Shown in pieces: positions 45,970 to 56,400 of a DNA stretch of 64,000 bases (position 1 is the first letter of the stretch; the number at the start of each line of letters is the position of its first letter). The stretch is from Bacillota bacterium (GTDB taxonomy: Bacteria > Bacillota > Clostridia > Lachnospirales > Lachnospiraceae). Made by a program: the position numbers and the translations under genes. Below the pieces are notes generated by a model. The model saw only the letters and a program-made list of their open reading frames with translations. It had not been told where the DNA came from and made no database searches. Where the stretch lies: the NCBI GenBank assembly GCA_023392535.1, contig JAEVYY010000003.1, positions 1 to 64,000 on the forward strand, in the 5' to 3' direction.

Positions 45970-47173
45970 AAGAATCGTGAGAGTGCAGTAAACTGCCCCG
46001 AGTAATGGAATGGGTGCCATATTTGCCGCGAATGGTATCAATTACCTGATCCAGTTGCTTTTGTTTATTAGAAATATTAGATTGATCCGAATAATCAAAT
46101 AAATGAAGCTGGATTGGAGCATGGATATCGGTTAATTTTGAAGTGCGGATACCAAGAAGTCTGATAGGACCATGATTCCAAATCTCATCAAATAGTTTGC
46201 AGGCATTCCGATAGATACAATCAGTGGAGTTGGTTGCGCTTGTAATTGTTAACTGATGTGAGACGGATAAAAAAGTGCTATATTTTATTTCAATACTGAT
46301 CATACTTGCAGCGCGTTCTTGTTTACGAAGTCTTGCAGCGACAGATTCGGCAAGGTGCAGAAGAGTCAGATACGCTTCTCTAACCGTTTCGATATCCTTT
46401 GGTAATGTGATAGAATTACCGATGCCCTTTGATTCTATCAGATCGGTAATGACGGTGGAATCATCATGCCCATTTGCATATTCCCATAATAATTTGCCAT
46501 GGCTTTTTAAATGGGACAATAAAATGGTAAGATCTGTATTTGCAAGATCCCCAATAGTCATAATACCCAAATTATGCAGACATTGAACGCTCGATTTTCC
46601 ACACATATAGAGATTGGCAATAGGAAGAGGCCACAATTTTTCGGAGATTTCAGAATGATACAAAGTGTGGACCAGATTTGGTTTTTTGAAGTCAGAAGCC
46701 ATCTTTGCCAATACTTTACAATCAGAAATTCCTATATTTACGGTAAAGCCAAATTTCCTATAAATATTGTCTTTCATGTTACAGGCAGCTTCGTAAGGGT
46801 TTGTATATCGATTTGCAATTGGTGTGTAATCCATATAACATTCATCAATACTGACTTGCTCAATATCCGGACAAATGTTCGCTAAATAGGCAAATAGTTT
46901 TTGGCTGTATGTTTCATACAAAGAATGATCGGGTGATGCTACAAATAACCCAGGGCATTTTCGTAGGGCATTCATGAGGGGCTCTCCCGTCTGAATGCCA
47001 TATTTTTTAGCAGGGATAGATTTCGCTAAAACAACACCATGACGTTTTTCCATATCGCCACCAATAATTGATGGAATTAGGCGCAGATCTTCTGTTGCAC
47101 CATTTTTTAGATTTTCGATCGCAGTCCAACTTAGGAAAGCTGAATTTACATCGATATGAAAAATAATTCCCAT
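45956..47173 (-). CDS. dinB: Y-family DNA polymerase IV
   Basis: This 405-residue translesion polymerase has the first metal site in FHIDVNSAFLSW, the catalytic pair SIDECYMDY, HhH motifs and, near the C-terminus, the clamp-binding motif QLHLFD. It replicates past damaged bases at the cost of accuracy. The N-terminal motif DVNSAF differs from the textbook DMDAFF but occurs in clostridial relatives. AAAGGAGATG precedes the ATG. No LexA box was searched for exhaustively. Confidence 0.93.
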   Translation of the reverse strand: MGIIFHIDVNSAFLSWTAIENLKNGATEDLRLIPSIIGGDMEKRHGVVLAKSIPAKKYGIQTGEPLMNALRKCPGLFVASPDHSLYETYSQKLFAYLANICPDIEQVSIDECYMDYTPIANRYTNPYEAACNMKDNIYRKFGFTVNIGISDCKVLAKMASDFKKPNLVHTLYHSEISEKLWPLPIANLYMCGKSSVQCLHNLGIMTIGDLANTDLTILLSHLKSHGKLLWEYANGHDDSTVITDLIESKGIGNSITLPKDIETVREAYLTLLHLAESVAARLRKQERAASMISIEIKYSTFLSVSHQLTITSATNSTDCIYRNACKLFDEIWNHGPIRLLGIRTSKLTDIHAPIQLHLFDYSDQSNISNKQKQLDQVIDTIRGKYGTHSITRGSLLHSHDSSKEH

Positions 47174-47305
47174 AACCCATCTCCTTTGTTTTTACCTGAA
47201 TTTCACTTACTAGTATAACCAAGACATAGCTAATGAACAACTACTTTACAAGCAAAAAAAATACTGATAGAATGTAATGTATATTGTTTTACCTAATAAT
47301 GATGA

Positions 47306-48907
47306 GTGAAGAAATTGAGAAACAGAAATTATATGAGAAAATTTACAAAGTATTATAAAAAATTAAACTATATTTATATAAAAATATCAGTGCTGGCAAT
47401 CATTGCCAGTGCATTCTTTTTGCCAACTTATATGAAATACGCGAGTGAAGGAAATAATATATTTGAGATTACTCTCAACGGAACTGTAATTGGAATAGTA
47501 GCAAGTATAGATGATTTTGACAGATATTTACGTGATGCCAGAAGGCAGATCGCAAAAACTTCAAATGAGCTGGTGCTCATTGATACTAATATTCAGTTAA
47601 ATGGTAAAGAAGCACTATTTGGTATCATTGATTCTGAGAGTAAGGTGCGGAACAATTTGCGCGCTGCTCTTCAGCAGAATGAAAAGGAAACTTTGAAACG
47701 TGCCTATACAGTAAAGATTAATGAATATATGGTTAATTTGTCCTCCTGTGAAGAAGTACATGCTCTATTACAGGCGGCTATTGATCGTTACGACACATCA
47801 GGACAGTATTCAGAAGAGCTGGTACTGGATCCGACAAGAGAGATCAATGTATTGACAGCCCAAATGGTCACATCTGAAGAAAAAGAAAATAAGGAAATCG
47901 GTATTTTTCAACAAGCAGGAGCGGAAGCGTCGCTGAGTAAGATGTTCGAGGGGGTCGAGTCATCAAAGGAAAAAGATTTTGCTGACTATGATCTTGGTTT
48001 GAAGGAACTGGATTTTGGAGATAATGTAGAGGTTGTTGAAGCATATCTGTTGGAGGATGAATTGACTTCTTTGGATCAAGCCATTGAAGAAGTTACGAAA
48101 GATCAGGAAAAAGAAACGATCTATGAAGTACAAGCTGGGGATACACTTTCGCAAATCGCCCAGAATAATAATTTACCAATGGATAGTCTGATCGAGATGA
48201 ATGCTACCCTGGAGAGTGAAACATCTACCATTCGTGTTGGTGATGAGCTTATTGTTACCATTCCAGAACCTGAATTATCTATCTTTCGAAAGGAAGAAAT
48301 ATATTTGGAAGAAGACTATGAGGAAAATGTGCAATATATTGATAATGATCAATGGTATACCAATGAACAAGTGACGTTGCAGGAACCTTCTGCAGGGCGC
48401 CGTAATATTATATCATTGATATCATATCGAAATGATAAAGAAACAGGACGTGAAATTCTAAAAGAAGAAATTACTTATAAAGCCATTCCAAAGATTGTCG
48501 AGCGTGGGACAAAGATACCTCCTACGTATATAAAGCCTATTTCTGGTGGAAGATTATCGTCTGGTTTTGGTAGAAGAAAGGCCCCGACAAGGGGAGCATC
48601 AACTTTTCACAAGGGTATCGATTGGTCGACACCTGTTGGCACAGCAGTCATGGCATCCTCGACAGGTACAGTAACCAAAGCTGGATGGGCAACCGGATAT
48701 GGTTATGTAGTTTATATCAATCATGCGGATGGAAGACAGACAAGATATGGCCACCTGAGTAAAGTACTGGTAAAAGTGGGTCAAACCGTACAACAAGGAA
48801 CTAAGATCGCATTAAGCGGTAATACAGGAAGAAGTACTGGACCGCATGTCCATTTTGAAATATTGATAAATGGTACGCAGGTAAATCCGATGAGTTATCT
48901 TAATTGA
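47306..48907 (+). CDS. M23-family peptidase with LysM and G5 domains
   Basis: This 533-residue cell-wall protein has an N-terminal membrane helix (about 27-45), a long intermediate part with acidic stretches and a LysM domain (IYEVQAGDTLSQIAQNNNLPMDSLIEMN, about 272-300). A G5-like region (about 360-400) is followed by an M23 metallopeptidase (about 420-530) with HKGID, HVHFE and related zinc ligands. It probably cuts peptidoglycan cross-links during growth or sporulation. GTG 47306 is the only start that includes the membrane helix, with a weak ribosome binding site. Confidence 0.9.
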   Translation: MKKLRNRNYMRKFTKYYKKLNYIYIKISVLAIIASAFFLPTYMKYASEGNNIFEITLNGTVIGIVASIDDFDRYLRDARRQIAKTSNELVLIDTNIQLNGKEALFGIIDSESKVRNNLRAALQQNEKETLKRAYTVKINEYMVNLSSCEEVHALLQAAIDRYDTSGQYSEELVLDPTREINVLTAQMVTSEEKENKEIGIFQQAGAEASLSKMFEGVESSKEKDFADYDLGLKELDFGDNVEVVEAYLLEDELTSLDQAIEEVTKDQEKETIYEVQAGDTLSQIAQNNNLPMDSLIEMNATLESETSTIRVGDELIVTIPEPELSIFRKEEIYLEEDYEENVQYIDNDQWYTNEQVTLQEPSAGRRNIISLISYRNDKETGREILKEEITYKAIPKIVERGTKIPPTYIKPISGGRLSSGFGRRKAPTRGASTFHKGIDWSTPVGTAVMASSTGTVTKAGWATGYGYVVYINHADGRQTRYGHLSKVLVKVGQTVQQGTKIALSGNTGRSTGPHVHFEILINGTQVNPMSYLN

Positions 48908-48916
48908 CATAAGAAT

Positions 48917-48945
48917 TTGCAAAAAGGGTGGATGTAGTATATAAT
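48917..48945 (+). promoter_or_regulatory. Promoter of murA
   Basis: TTGCAA (48917-48922), 17-base spacer, TATAAT (48940-48945), about 55 bases before the murA start. Confidence 0.7.
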
Positions 48946-49001
48946 ACCTAAAGTATAAGTTTAAATAGATCTTTATATTATTTAGATAGTAGAGGTGCGT
49001 T

Positions 49002-50294
49002 ATGGAACAGTACGCAATTAAGGGTGGAACTCCATTAGTAGGAGAAGTGGAAATTGGTGGAGCTAAGAATGCTGCGTTGGCTATACTGGCAGCTTCTATC
49101 ATGACGGATGAAACAGTAATCGTAGAGAATGTGCCGGATGTCAGGGATACAAAAGTATTGTTACAGGCAATGGAAAGTATAGGTGCTATTGTAACAAAAG
49201 TAGATAGACATACCGTTAAAATTAATGGTTCTCAGATTCACAGTTTAACAATTGAAGATGATTATATTAAGAAAATAAGAGCTTCCTATTATCTATTGGG
49301 TGCATTGTTGGGAAAATACAAGAAGGCAGAAGTATCGCTTCCGGGAGGATGTAATATCGGAAGCAGACCGATTGATCAGCATATTAAAGGGTTCAAGATG
49401 CTTGGTGCAACAGTTAAAATTGAATATGGCTTAATTGCTACAGAGGCAGAGAGACTGGTCGGAAGTCATGTATACATGGATGTCGTAACGGTGGGAGCAA
49501 CCATTAATGTTATGATGGCAGCTTCTATGGCAGAGGGATTAACAATTATTGAGAATGCGGCAAAAGAGCCTCATGTAGTTGATCTTGCCAATTTTTTAAA
49601 TAGTATGGGTGCCAATATTAAAGGGGCAGGTACGGATGTCATCAGGATTAAAGGAGTGGAGAAACTTCACAGGACGGAATATGCAATCATTCCGGATCAG
49701 ATTGAAGCAGGTACCTTTATGATGGCTGCAGCCGTTACAAAGGGCGATGTCACGATTAAGAATGTAATTCCAAAACATTTGGAGTCCATATCTGCAAAGT
49801 TATTAGAGATCGGCTGTGAAATAGAGGAGTCTGATGATGCTGTGCGCGTAGTAAGCGCAAAGCCGATGCTGCATACACAAGTAAAGACATTACCTTATCC
49901 AGGATTTCCAACAGATATGCAGCCACAGATTTCGGTTGCGCTAGGTTTGTCGACAGGTACCAGCATTGTGACAGAGAGTATTTTTGAAAACAGATTTAAA
50001 TATGTGGATGAATTAACGCGCATGGGTGCTGATATTAAGGTAGAAGGTAATACAGCTATTATTACAGGTGTTAGTAAATATACGGGAGCGAGTGTTTCCG
50101 CACCTGATTTGAGGGCTGGCGCAGCTCTTGTGATAGCGGGGCTGGCGGCAGAAGGCTTAACTACGGTAGACGATATTAAATATATTGAACGTGGATATGA
50201 GGACTTTTATATTAAGCTACGTAATCTCGGTGCACAGATTGATAAAGTTACGACAGAGAAAGATTTCAAAAAATTTCAGTTGCAAGCAGTTTAA
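49002..50294 (+). CDS. murA: UDP-N-acetylglucosamine 1-carboxyvinyltransferase
   Basis: This 430-residue enzyme adds enolpyruvate to UDP-GlcNAc, the first committed step of peptidoglycan synthesis. The N-terminus KGGTPLVGEVEIGGAKNAALAILAA and the active-site loop GGCNIGSRPIDQH are present, and the catalytic Cys is retained, so it should be sensitive to fosfomycin by that criterion. AGAGGTG precedes the ATG. Confidence 0.97.
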   Translation: MEQYAIKGGTPLVGEVEIGGAKNAALAILAASIMTDETVIVENVPDVRDTKVLLQAMESIGAIVTKVDRHTVKINGSQIHSLTIEDDYIKKIRASYYLLGALLGKYKKAEVSLPGGCNIGSRPIDQHIKGFKMLGATVKIEYGLIATEAERLVGSHVYMDVVTVGATINVMMAASMAEGLTIIENAAKEPHVVDLANFLNSMGANIKGAGTDVIRIKGVEKLHRTEYAIIPDQIEAGTFMMAAAVTKGDVTIKNVIPKHLESISAKLLEIGCEIEESDDAVRVVSAKPMLHTQVKTLPYPGFPTDMQPQISVALGLSTGTSIVTESIFENRFKYVDELTRMGADIKVEGNTAIITGVSKYTGASVSAPDLRAGAALVIAGLAAEGLTTVDDIKYIERGYEDFYIKLRNLGAQIDKVTTEKDFKKFQLQAV

Positions 50295-50305
50295 CAATAA
50301 AACAA

Positions 50306-50346
50306 AGAGTTACAGTTCACAAAGCCAGGTGATGAACTGTAACTCT
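50306..50346. terminator. Bidirectional terminator between murA and the HD-GYP gene
   Basis: A perfect 14-bp stem AGAGTTACAGTTCA / TGAACTGTAACTCT with a 13-base loop lies between the two convergent genes. The T run is weak on the plus strand and better on the minus strand. Confidence 0.75.
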
Positions 50347-50376
50347 ATTAATTTCTGCAATAATTATAGATATCCA

Positions 50377-51450
50377 CTAAATTAAAAATTCAATTTGAAG
50401 ATCAGGATGTGTCGATAAATCAATGAAACTATCCCCTGATTTAATGACAGGTTTAGATAGTGCATTTTTATTTATAAATACGATGTCACCTTCCGTTCCA
50501 TTTGTTAGATGGACACGATTCTGAAGATAAGTATTAACAACGCACTCTAAAAAAGTAAGCACATATTGTGTATCATATTTTTGAATGCCTTCTGCTTCAA
50601 ATAATTCAATTACTTTGAAAGGGCATAATGGACCGCGATAAACACGTGCAGAGGTCATTGCGTCATATACATCAGCAATAGATACAATTTTGGCGAACTT
50701 ATCTATTTTCGTACCGACGAGTCCTAAAGGATAACCACTCCCGTCACACCTTTCATGATGCATCAAAGCAGCATTCTTAATGTGATTATTAATATTTTGC
50801 ATTTTAAGTATTTGATAACCTTCTAAAGGATGCGTTTTAATGACAGAAAATTCATCATCTGTTAAGCGGGAAGGCTTTTTAATGATAGAGTCAGGAATCA
50901 TGATTTTTCCTACATCGTGTAATAGTCCGCATAAAGTAGACAGATTAATATCCGCTTCTGAAAATTGGAGCCATTTCGCAAAAACATTACAAATCAAAGC
51001 AACATTTAAACTATGGGCATAAGTGGAATCATCATATTGACGCATGTTATGTAACATATCAAAAATATTAACAGAGCCATCTTTTGTATGTAATAATTCG
51101 AGGGTGTTATCAAGAAGTCTACCAGTATCCAAAGGCGCATTTTTTTCGACGATATCATTCATTAAAGCGTGAAAACGGTCTACGCTTTTGTCAAAATTCT
51201 TTTTGAATTCTTTAAAAGAGCTACTTGAGCGAATACGCTCTGAATAAGAACGTTGTTTCGCTGTTTCGGTAGAAAGGAAAGCTAGTTCATCTTCTACTTT
51301 TACAACAAGTATGGAATAGAACTCTAACCTTGTAATTGTTTTGTCAGTAAGAATAATACCTTTTGACAGAATTAATTGCTCGTTGTATGCATATACATCT
51401 TCGGCTATTTTCATACCAGGGATCAAATCTTTTGTACCTATTCTTTTCAT
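50377..51450 (-). CDS. HD-GYP domain protein (c-di-GMP phosphodiesterase candidate)
   Basis: This 357-residue protein has an N-terminal unassigned region (about 1-120) and then a full HD-GYP domain: HSLNVALICNVFAKW, LLHDVGK, HHERCDGSGYP and ADVYDAMTS. The HD and GYP motifs are intact, so hydrolysis of c-di-GMP is likely. The gene is transcribed toward murA. No partner cyclase is in the window. Confidence 0.92.
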   Translation of the reverse strand: MKRIGTKDLIPGMKIAEDVYAYNEQLILSKGIILTDKTITRLEFYSILVVKVEDELAFLSTETAKQRSYSERIRSSSSFKEFKKNFDKSVDRFHALMNDIVEKNAPLDTGRLLDNTLELLHTKDGSVNIFDMLHNMRQYDDSTYAHSLNVALICNVFAKWLQFSEADINLSTLCGLLHDVGKIMIPDSIIKKPSRLTDDEFSVIKTHPLEGYQILKMQNINNHIKNAALMHHERCDGSGYPLGLVGTKIDKFAKIVSIADVYDAMTSARVYRGPLCPFKVIELFEAEGIQKYDTQYVLTFLECVVNTYLQNRVHLTNGTEGDIVFINKNALSKPVIKSGDSFIDLSTHPDLQIEFLI

Positions 51451-51887
51451 CGTAAGTTACCCTCAATCTGCATAAAATATTATTATTCACACCTAAATTA
51501 TATGGGTTTTTATTATTTATGTCAATTTATTAAGTAAGTTTACTTCATCCTTTTTGATATAAACGTCACCAATTTATTTTTATCAAATTGAGAGATCGAA
51601 TTTTATATCAATAAATTATATTGGATATAAATTTCAGAATTATAAACTAAAAACGATATATTAACAAAAAACAGTGATCTATCAACCCTATTTGGAGATG
51701 ATCTCATTCAATATTATAAACATTATTGTACTTCTGGATATAAAGAGCCATCACGAATTTCCTATTAAGTCTGTCTGTTAGATAAATGGGGTAAAATTAC
51801 GCTATCAGATCACGATAAAATGATTGACAACATGATAGGCATAGTGTAGTCTGATACTAGATACATTAATTCCATATTGTAAGTTTT
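51451..51887. other. Intergenic region with a weak coding remnant
   Basis: Between 51682 and 51860 a plus-strand frame reads STLFGDDLIQYYKHYCTSGYK ... stop ... DKWGKITLSDHDKMIDNMIG, interrupted by an in-frame TAA. It looks like a decayed gene fragment of unknown family. The promoter of metK overlaps its end. Confidence 0.35.
51824..51852 (+). promoter_or_regulatory. Promoter of metK/riboswitch transcript
   Basis: TTGACA (51824-51829), 17-base spacer, TAGTCT (51847-51852). The riboswitch starts about 35 bases downstream. Confidence 0.65.
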
Positions 51888-52007
51888 CTCTTATTCAGAG
51901 TGGTGGAGGCACAAAGGGCCTGCGAAGCCACGGCAACCCCTGTTTTATCGGAAGGTGCCAACCTGAGCGAATACACTTATCCATTGCGGTAAGACGAACA
52001 ATAAGAG
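51888..52007 (+). promoter_or_regulatory. SAM-I (S-box) riboswitch
   Basis: The conserved core is visible: P1 helix CTCTTATT (51888-51895) pairing with AATAAGAG (52000-52007), CAGAGTGGTGGAGG, GGGCCTGCGAAGCCACGGCA and GGTGCCAACC. It senses S-adenosylmethionine and, when bound, favours the following terminator, which lowers metK expression when SAM is plentiful. Confidence 0.95.
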
Positions 52008-52029
52008 GATTTAATGATCAAAAAACGTT

Positions 52030-52056
52030 GAATCCGCTTAAGCGGATTTTTTTTAT
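52030..52056 (+). terminator. Riboswitch-controlled terminator
   Basis: A palindromic stem AATCCGCTT / AAGCGGATT is followed by eight or more Ts, between the SAM riboswitch and metK. Confidence 0.9.
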
Positions 52057-52094
52057 GCACGAATGTAGAAGAAAGAATTAAGGAGGACATTAAA

Positions 52095-53282
52095 ATGGAG
52101 AAATTATTATTTACTTCTGAATCAGTAACAGAAGGTCATCCGGATAAGATGTGCGATGCGATCTCGGATGCAGTTTTAGATGCTTTAATGGAGCAGGATC
52201 CAATGAGTCGTGTAGCATGTGAAACCTGTACCACCACTGGGATGGTCATGGTAATGGGCGAGATTACGACACAGGCTTATGTCGATATTCAGAAAATTGT
52301 ACGGGATACCGTAAAAGAAATTGGTTATACCAAATCAGAATATGGATTTGATGGAAATACATGTGCAGTTATCGTTGCACTTGATGAACAATCTACGGAT
52401 ATTGCAATGGGTGTTGATAAAGCATTAGAGGCAAAAGAGCATACCATGACAGAAGAACAAATGGATGCAATTGGAGCTGGAGATCAGGGAATGATGTTTG
52501 GATATGCGACCAATGAAACAGATGAATATATGCCGTATCCGATATCTCTTGCTCATAAATTAGCACTTCAATTAACAAAAGTGCGAAAAGACGGTACTTT
52601 AAATTATTTAAGACCGGACGGTAAAAGTCAGGTATCGGTTGAATATGATGAAGCAGGGAAACCTAGACGCTTGGAAGCTGTTGTATTATCGACACAACAT
52701 GACCCGGATGTGACGCAGGAGCAGATCCATGCAGATATTAAAAAATATGTATTTGATCCGATTCTTCCGAAAGATTTGATAGATGACAAGACAAACTACT
52801 TTATTAATCCTACTGGAAGATTTGTGATCGGCGGTCCTAATGGAGATAGTGGTCTTACAGGTCGTAAGATTATTGTGGATACCTATGGTGGATATGCGCG
52901 TCATGGTGGTGGAGCATTCTCAGGAAAAGACTGCACGAAAGTAGACCGTTCAGCAGCCTATGCAGCTCGTTATGTTGCAAAAAATATAGTAGCAGCTGGC
53001 CTTGCGGATAACTGTGAGATTCAATTGTCCTATGCAATTGGAGTGGCGCATCCAATGTCGATTATGGTAGATACATTTGGAACGGGGAAATTATCCGATG
53101 ATAAATTAGTAGAGATTATTCGGGAAAATTTTGATCTCCGCCCAGCTGGAATTATAAAAATGTTAGATCTACGTCGTCCAATCTACAAACAAACAGCTGC
53201 GTATGGTCATTTTGGACGTAACGATCTGCACCTTCCGTGGGAGAAGATTGACAAAGCAGATGACCTAAAAAAATATTTATAG
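52095..53282 (+). CDS. metK: S-adenosylmethionine synthetase
   Basis: This 395-residue cytosolic enzyme makes SAM from ATP and methionine. It has the family's three repeats, GHPDKMCDAISDAVLDA near the N-terminus, GAGDQGMMFGYA and GGGAFSGKDCTKVDRSAAYAAR with the triphosphate-binding loop. AAGGAGG precedes the ATG. It is controlled by its own product through the upstream riboswitch. Confidence 0.98.
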   Translation: MEKLLFTSESVTEGHPDKMCDAISDAVLDALMEQDPMSRVACETCTTTGMVMVMGEITTQAYVDIQKIVRDTVKEIGYTKSEYGFDGNTCAVIVALDEQSTDIAMGVDKALEAKEHTMTEEQMDAIGAGDQGMMFGYATNETDEYMPYPISLAHKLALQLTKVRKDGTLNYLRPDGKSQVSVEYDEAGKPRRLEAVVLSTQHDPDVTQEQIHADIKKYVFDPILPKDLIDDKTNYFINPTGRFVIGGPNGDSGLTGRKIIVDTYGGYARHGGGAFSGKDCTKVDRSAAYAARYVAKNIVAAGLADNCEIQLSYAIGVAHPMSIMVDTFGTGKLSDDKLVEIIRENFDLRPAGIIKMLDLRRPIYKQTAAYGHFGRNDLHLPWEKIDKADDLKKYL

Positions 53283-53311
53283 TTGAATTGCATAATTCTT
53301 TCAAGTAAAAT

Positions 53312-53344
53312 TAGGAGGGGCTTCAGATAGAAGAACCTCCTTTT
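53312..53344 (+). terminator. Terminator of metK
   Basis: A stem AGGAGG / CCTCCT with inner CTTC / GAAG pairs is followed by TTTT. Confidence 0.7.
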
Positions 53345-53400
53345 GGTGGTGGGAAAAAAGGAACACTGTAAATTAATAATCGTAAATAAAGGAGATACCT

Positions 53401-56400
53401 ATGGCATTTACTCATCTTCATGTGCATACCGAATATAGTCTGCTAGACGGTTCCAATAAAATAAAAGAATGTGTCAAGCGAATTAAGGAGTTAGGCATGG
53501 ATAGCGTTGCAATTACAGATCATGGGGTAATGTATGGTGTAATTGATTTTTATAGGGCAGCAAAAGAGGCAGGGATCAAGCCAATATTAGGTTGCGAGGT
53601 ATATGTGGCACCGAATTCCAGGTTTGATAAAGAACTGACCGGTGGCGAGGATCGCTATCATCATTTGGTTCTGCTGGCGGAAAATAATACTGGATATGCC
53701 AATCTTATGAAGATAGTAAGCAGGGGATTTACCGAAGGTTTTTATTATAAACCACGTGTCGATATGGAGATATTAGAAAAATATCATGAAGGTATTATTG
53801 CATTATCGGCCTGTCTTGCCGGTGAAGTACAAAGATATATAACAAAGGGCCTGGTGGAAGAAGCAAAGAAGTCTGCAAAGAAATATGAAACCTGTTTTGG
53901 AAAAGGGAACTATTTTTTGGAGATGCAGGATCATGGGATAGCGGAGCAAGGGACAGTCAATGCAGCATTACTTACAATGAGTAAGGAACTTGCTATCCCT
54001 CTTGTCGTAACGAATGATATTCATTACACATATCGGGATGATGAGAAGTCACACGACATTCTTTTATGTATTCAAACAGGTAAGAAAGTAATGGATGAAG
54101 ACCGCATGCGTTATGATGGCGGTCAATATTATGTAAAGAGTGAAGATGAAATGCGCCTGTTGTTTCCCTATGCGCAAGAGGCATTGGAAAATACACATAA
54201 GATAGCGGAACGTTGTAATGTGGAGATTGAATTTGGGGTGACCAAATTACCGAAATATGAGGTGCCGGAAGGATTTGAAGCGTATACCTATCTTCAAAAG
54301 CTATGCTTTGATGGACTCTCAAATCGATACCCAGAGGAAACAGGCAAATTAGAAGAAAGATTACAATATGAACTTGAAACCATACGGAAAATGGGATATG
54401 TGGATTACTTCTTAATTGTATGGGATTTTATCAATTGGGCCAAGAAAAATGGGATATCCGTAGGACCTGGAAGAGGATCCGCAGCAGGAAGTATTGTGTC
54501 GTATTGTCTGGAAATTACAAATATAGATCCCGTCAAATATAATCTTCTATTTGAACGTTTTCTGAATCCGGAACGTGTCTCTATGCCTGATATTGATATC
54601 GATTTCTGCTATGAAAGACGTCAGGAAGTCATTGATTATGTGAGTAGTAAATATGGTTCAGATAAAGTGGTACAAATTGTGACTTTCGGTACGATGGCAG
54701 CAAAAGGGGTGATCAGAGATGTAGGACGAGCGTTGGATCTACCCTATGCATATGTAGATTCTATCGCCAAAATGATACCCAATGAATTAAATATTACGAT
54801 TGATAGAGCGCTTAGTATCAATCCCGAGTTCAGAGCTCTTTACGAAAGAGAAGAACAGGTTCATTTTCTGATTGATATGTGCAAACGACTGGAAGGTCTG
54901 CCTAGACATACCTCCATGCATGCCGCAGGTGTTGTTATTTGCCAAAAAGCGGCAGATGAATTCGTACCTTTGTCAAGAGGGTCGGATGGTTCAGTCACGA
55001 CCCAATTTACGATGACTACATTGGAGGAATTGGGTCTGTTAAAAATGGACTTTTTGGGATTGCGGACGTTAACGGTAATCCAAAATGCAGTACGTTTCAT
55101 TGAGCAGTCAACGGGTATTAAGATTGATATGGATCATATTGACTATGATGATAAGGCTGTACTTTCTGCAATTGGCACAGGTCGCACAGATGGAATGTTT
55201 CAATTGGAAAGTGCAGGAATGAAAAGCTTTATGAAAGAACTAAAGCCACAGAATCTGGAAGATGTCATAGCAGGGATATCCTTGTATCGCCCTGGTCCTA
55301 TGGACTTTATTCCGAAATACATTAAAGGGAAGAACAGTAATGATGAAATAACCTATTCCTGTCCGCAGTTAGAGCCCATTCTGGCGCCTACTTATGGCTG
55401 CATCGTTTATCAGGAGCAGGTAATGCAGATTGTGCGGGATCTTGGCGGCTATACCTTAGGTAGAAGCGATCTGGTCCGCAGAGCTATGTCGAAGAAAAAA
55501 CAATCGGTAATGGAAAAGGAACGGGAAAATTTTATTCATGGGAATGTGGATGAGGGGGTCCCTGGATGCAAAGCAAATGGAATTTCATCCGAAGTGGCCA
55601 GCAAGATATTTGATGATATGATGGATTTTGCTAAATATGCATTTAATAAATCGCATGCAGCTTGCTACGCAGTGGTATCTTACCAGACGGCCTATTTAAA
55701 ATACTATTACCCGGTGGAATTTATGGCAGCGTTGCTGACATCAGTCATTGATAACCCGGGAAAAGTGGCAGGTTATATCTTGACCTGCCGTAATATGAAT
55801 ATCACGATCCTGCCTCCGGATATCAATGAGGGAGAAGCCGGATTTTCAGTATTGGATGGAGCTATTCGTTATGCATTGACAGCAATTAAAAGTGTGGGAA
55901 GACCAATTATAGAAGCCATTGTACAGGAGCGTAAAAATCACGGGAAGTATAGTAATGTAAATGATTTCATCGCAAGAAACATAGATCATGATATCAATAA
56001 GAGAGCAGTGGAAAATTTTATTAAGGCAGGTGCTCTGGATAGCCTTGGTGGTACCAGAAAACAATTTATGAGTGTATATGTTGGTATTATGGATCACTTA
56101 CATCAGGATAAAAAAAATAATATGGCAGGGCAATTATCTCTCTTTGATATTGTAGCAGAAGAGAATAAAGAAGAGTTTGATATCAAACTTCCAGATGTCG
56201 GTGAGTATACAAAAGAAATGATGCTGGGATTTGAAAAAGAGGTGCTTGGCATCTATATAAGCGGTCATCCGCTAGAGGAATACGAGACCATATGGAAGAA
56301 ACATATTACCGCCACCACGACGGATTTTATGTTGGATGAAGAAACCAATTCTGTTTCGATTGCGGATGGAATCTCAGTTACGGTGGGAGGAATGATTGCA

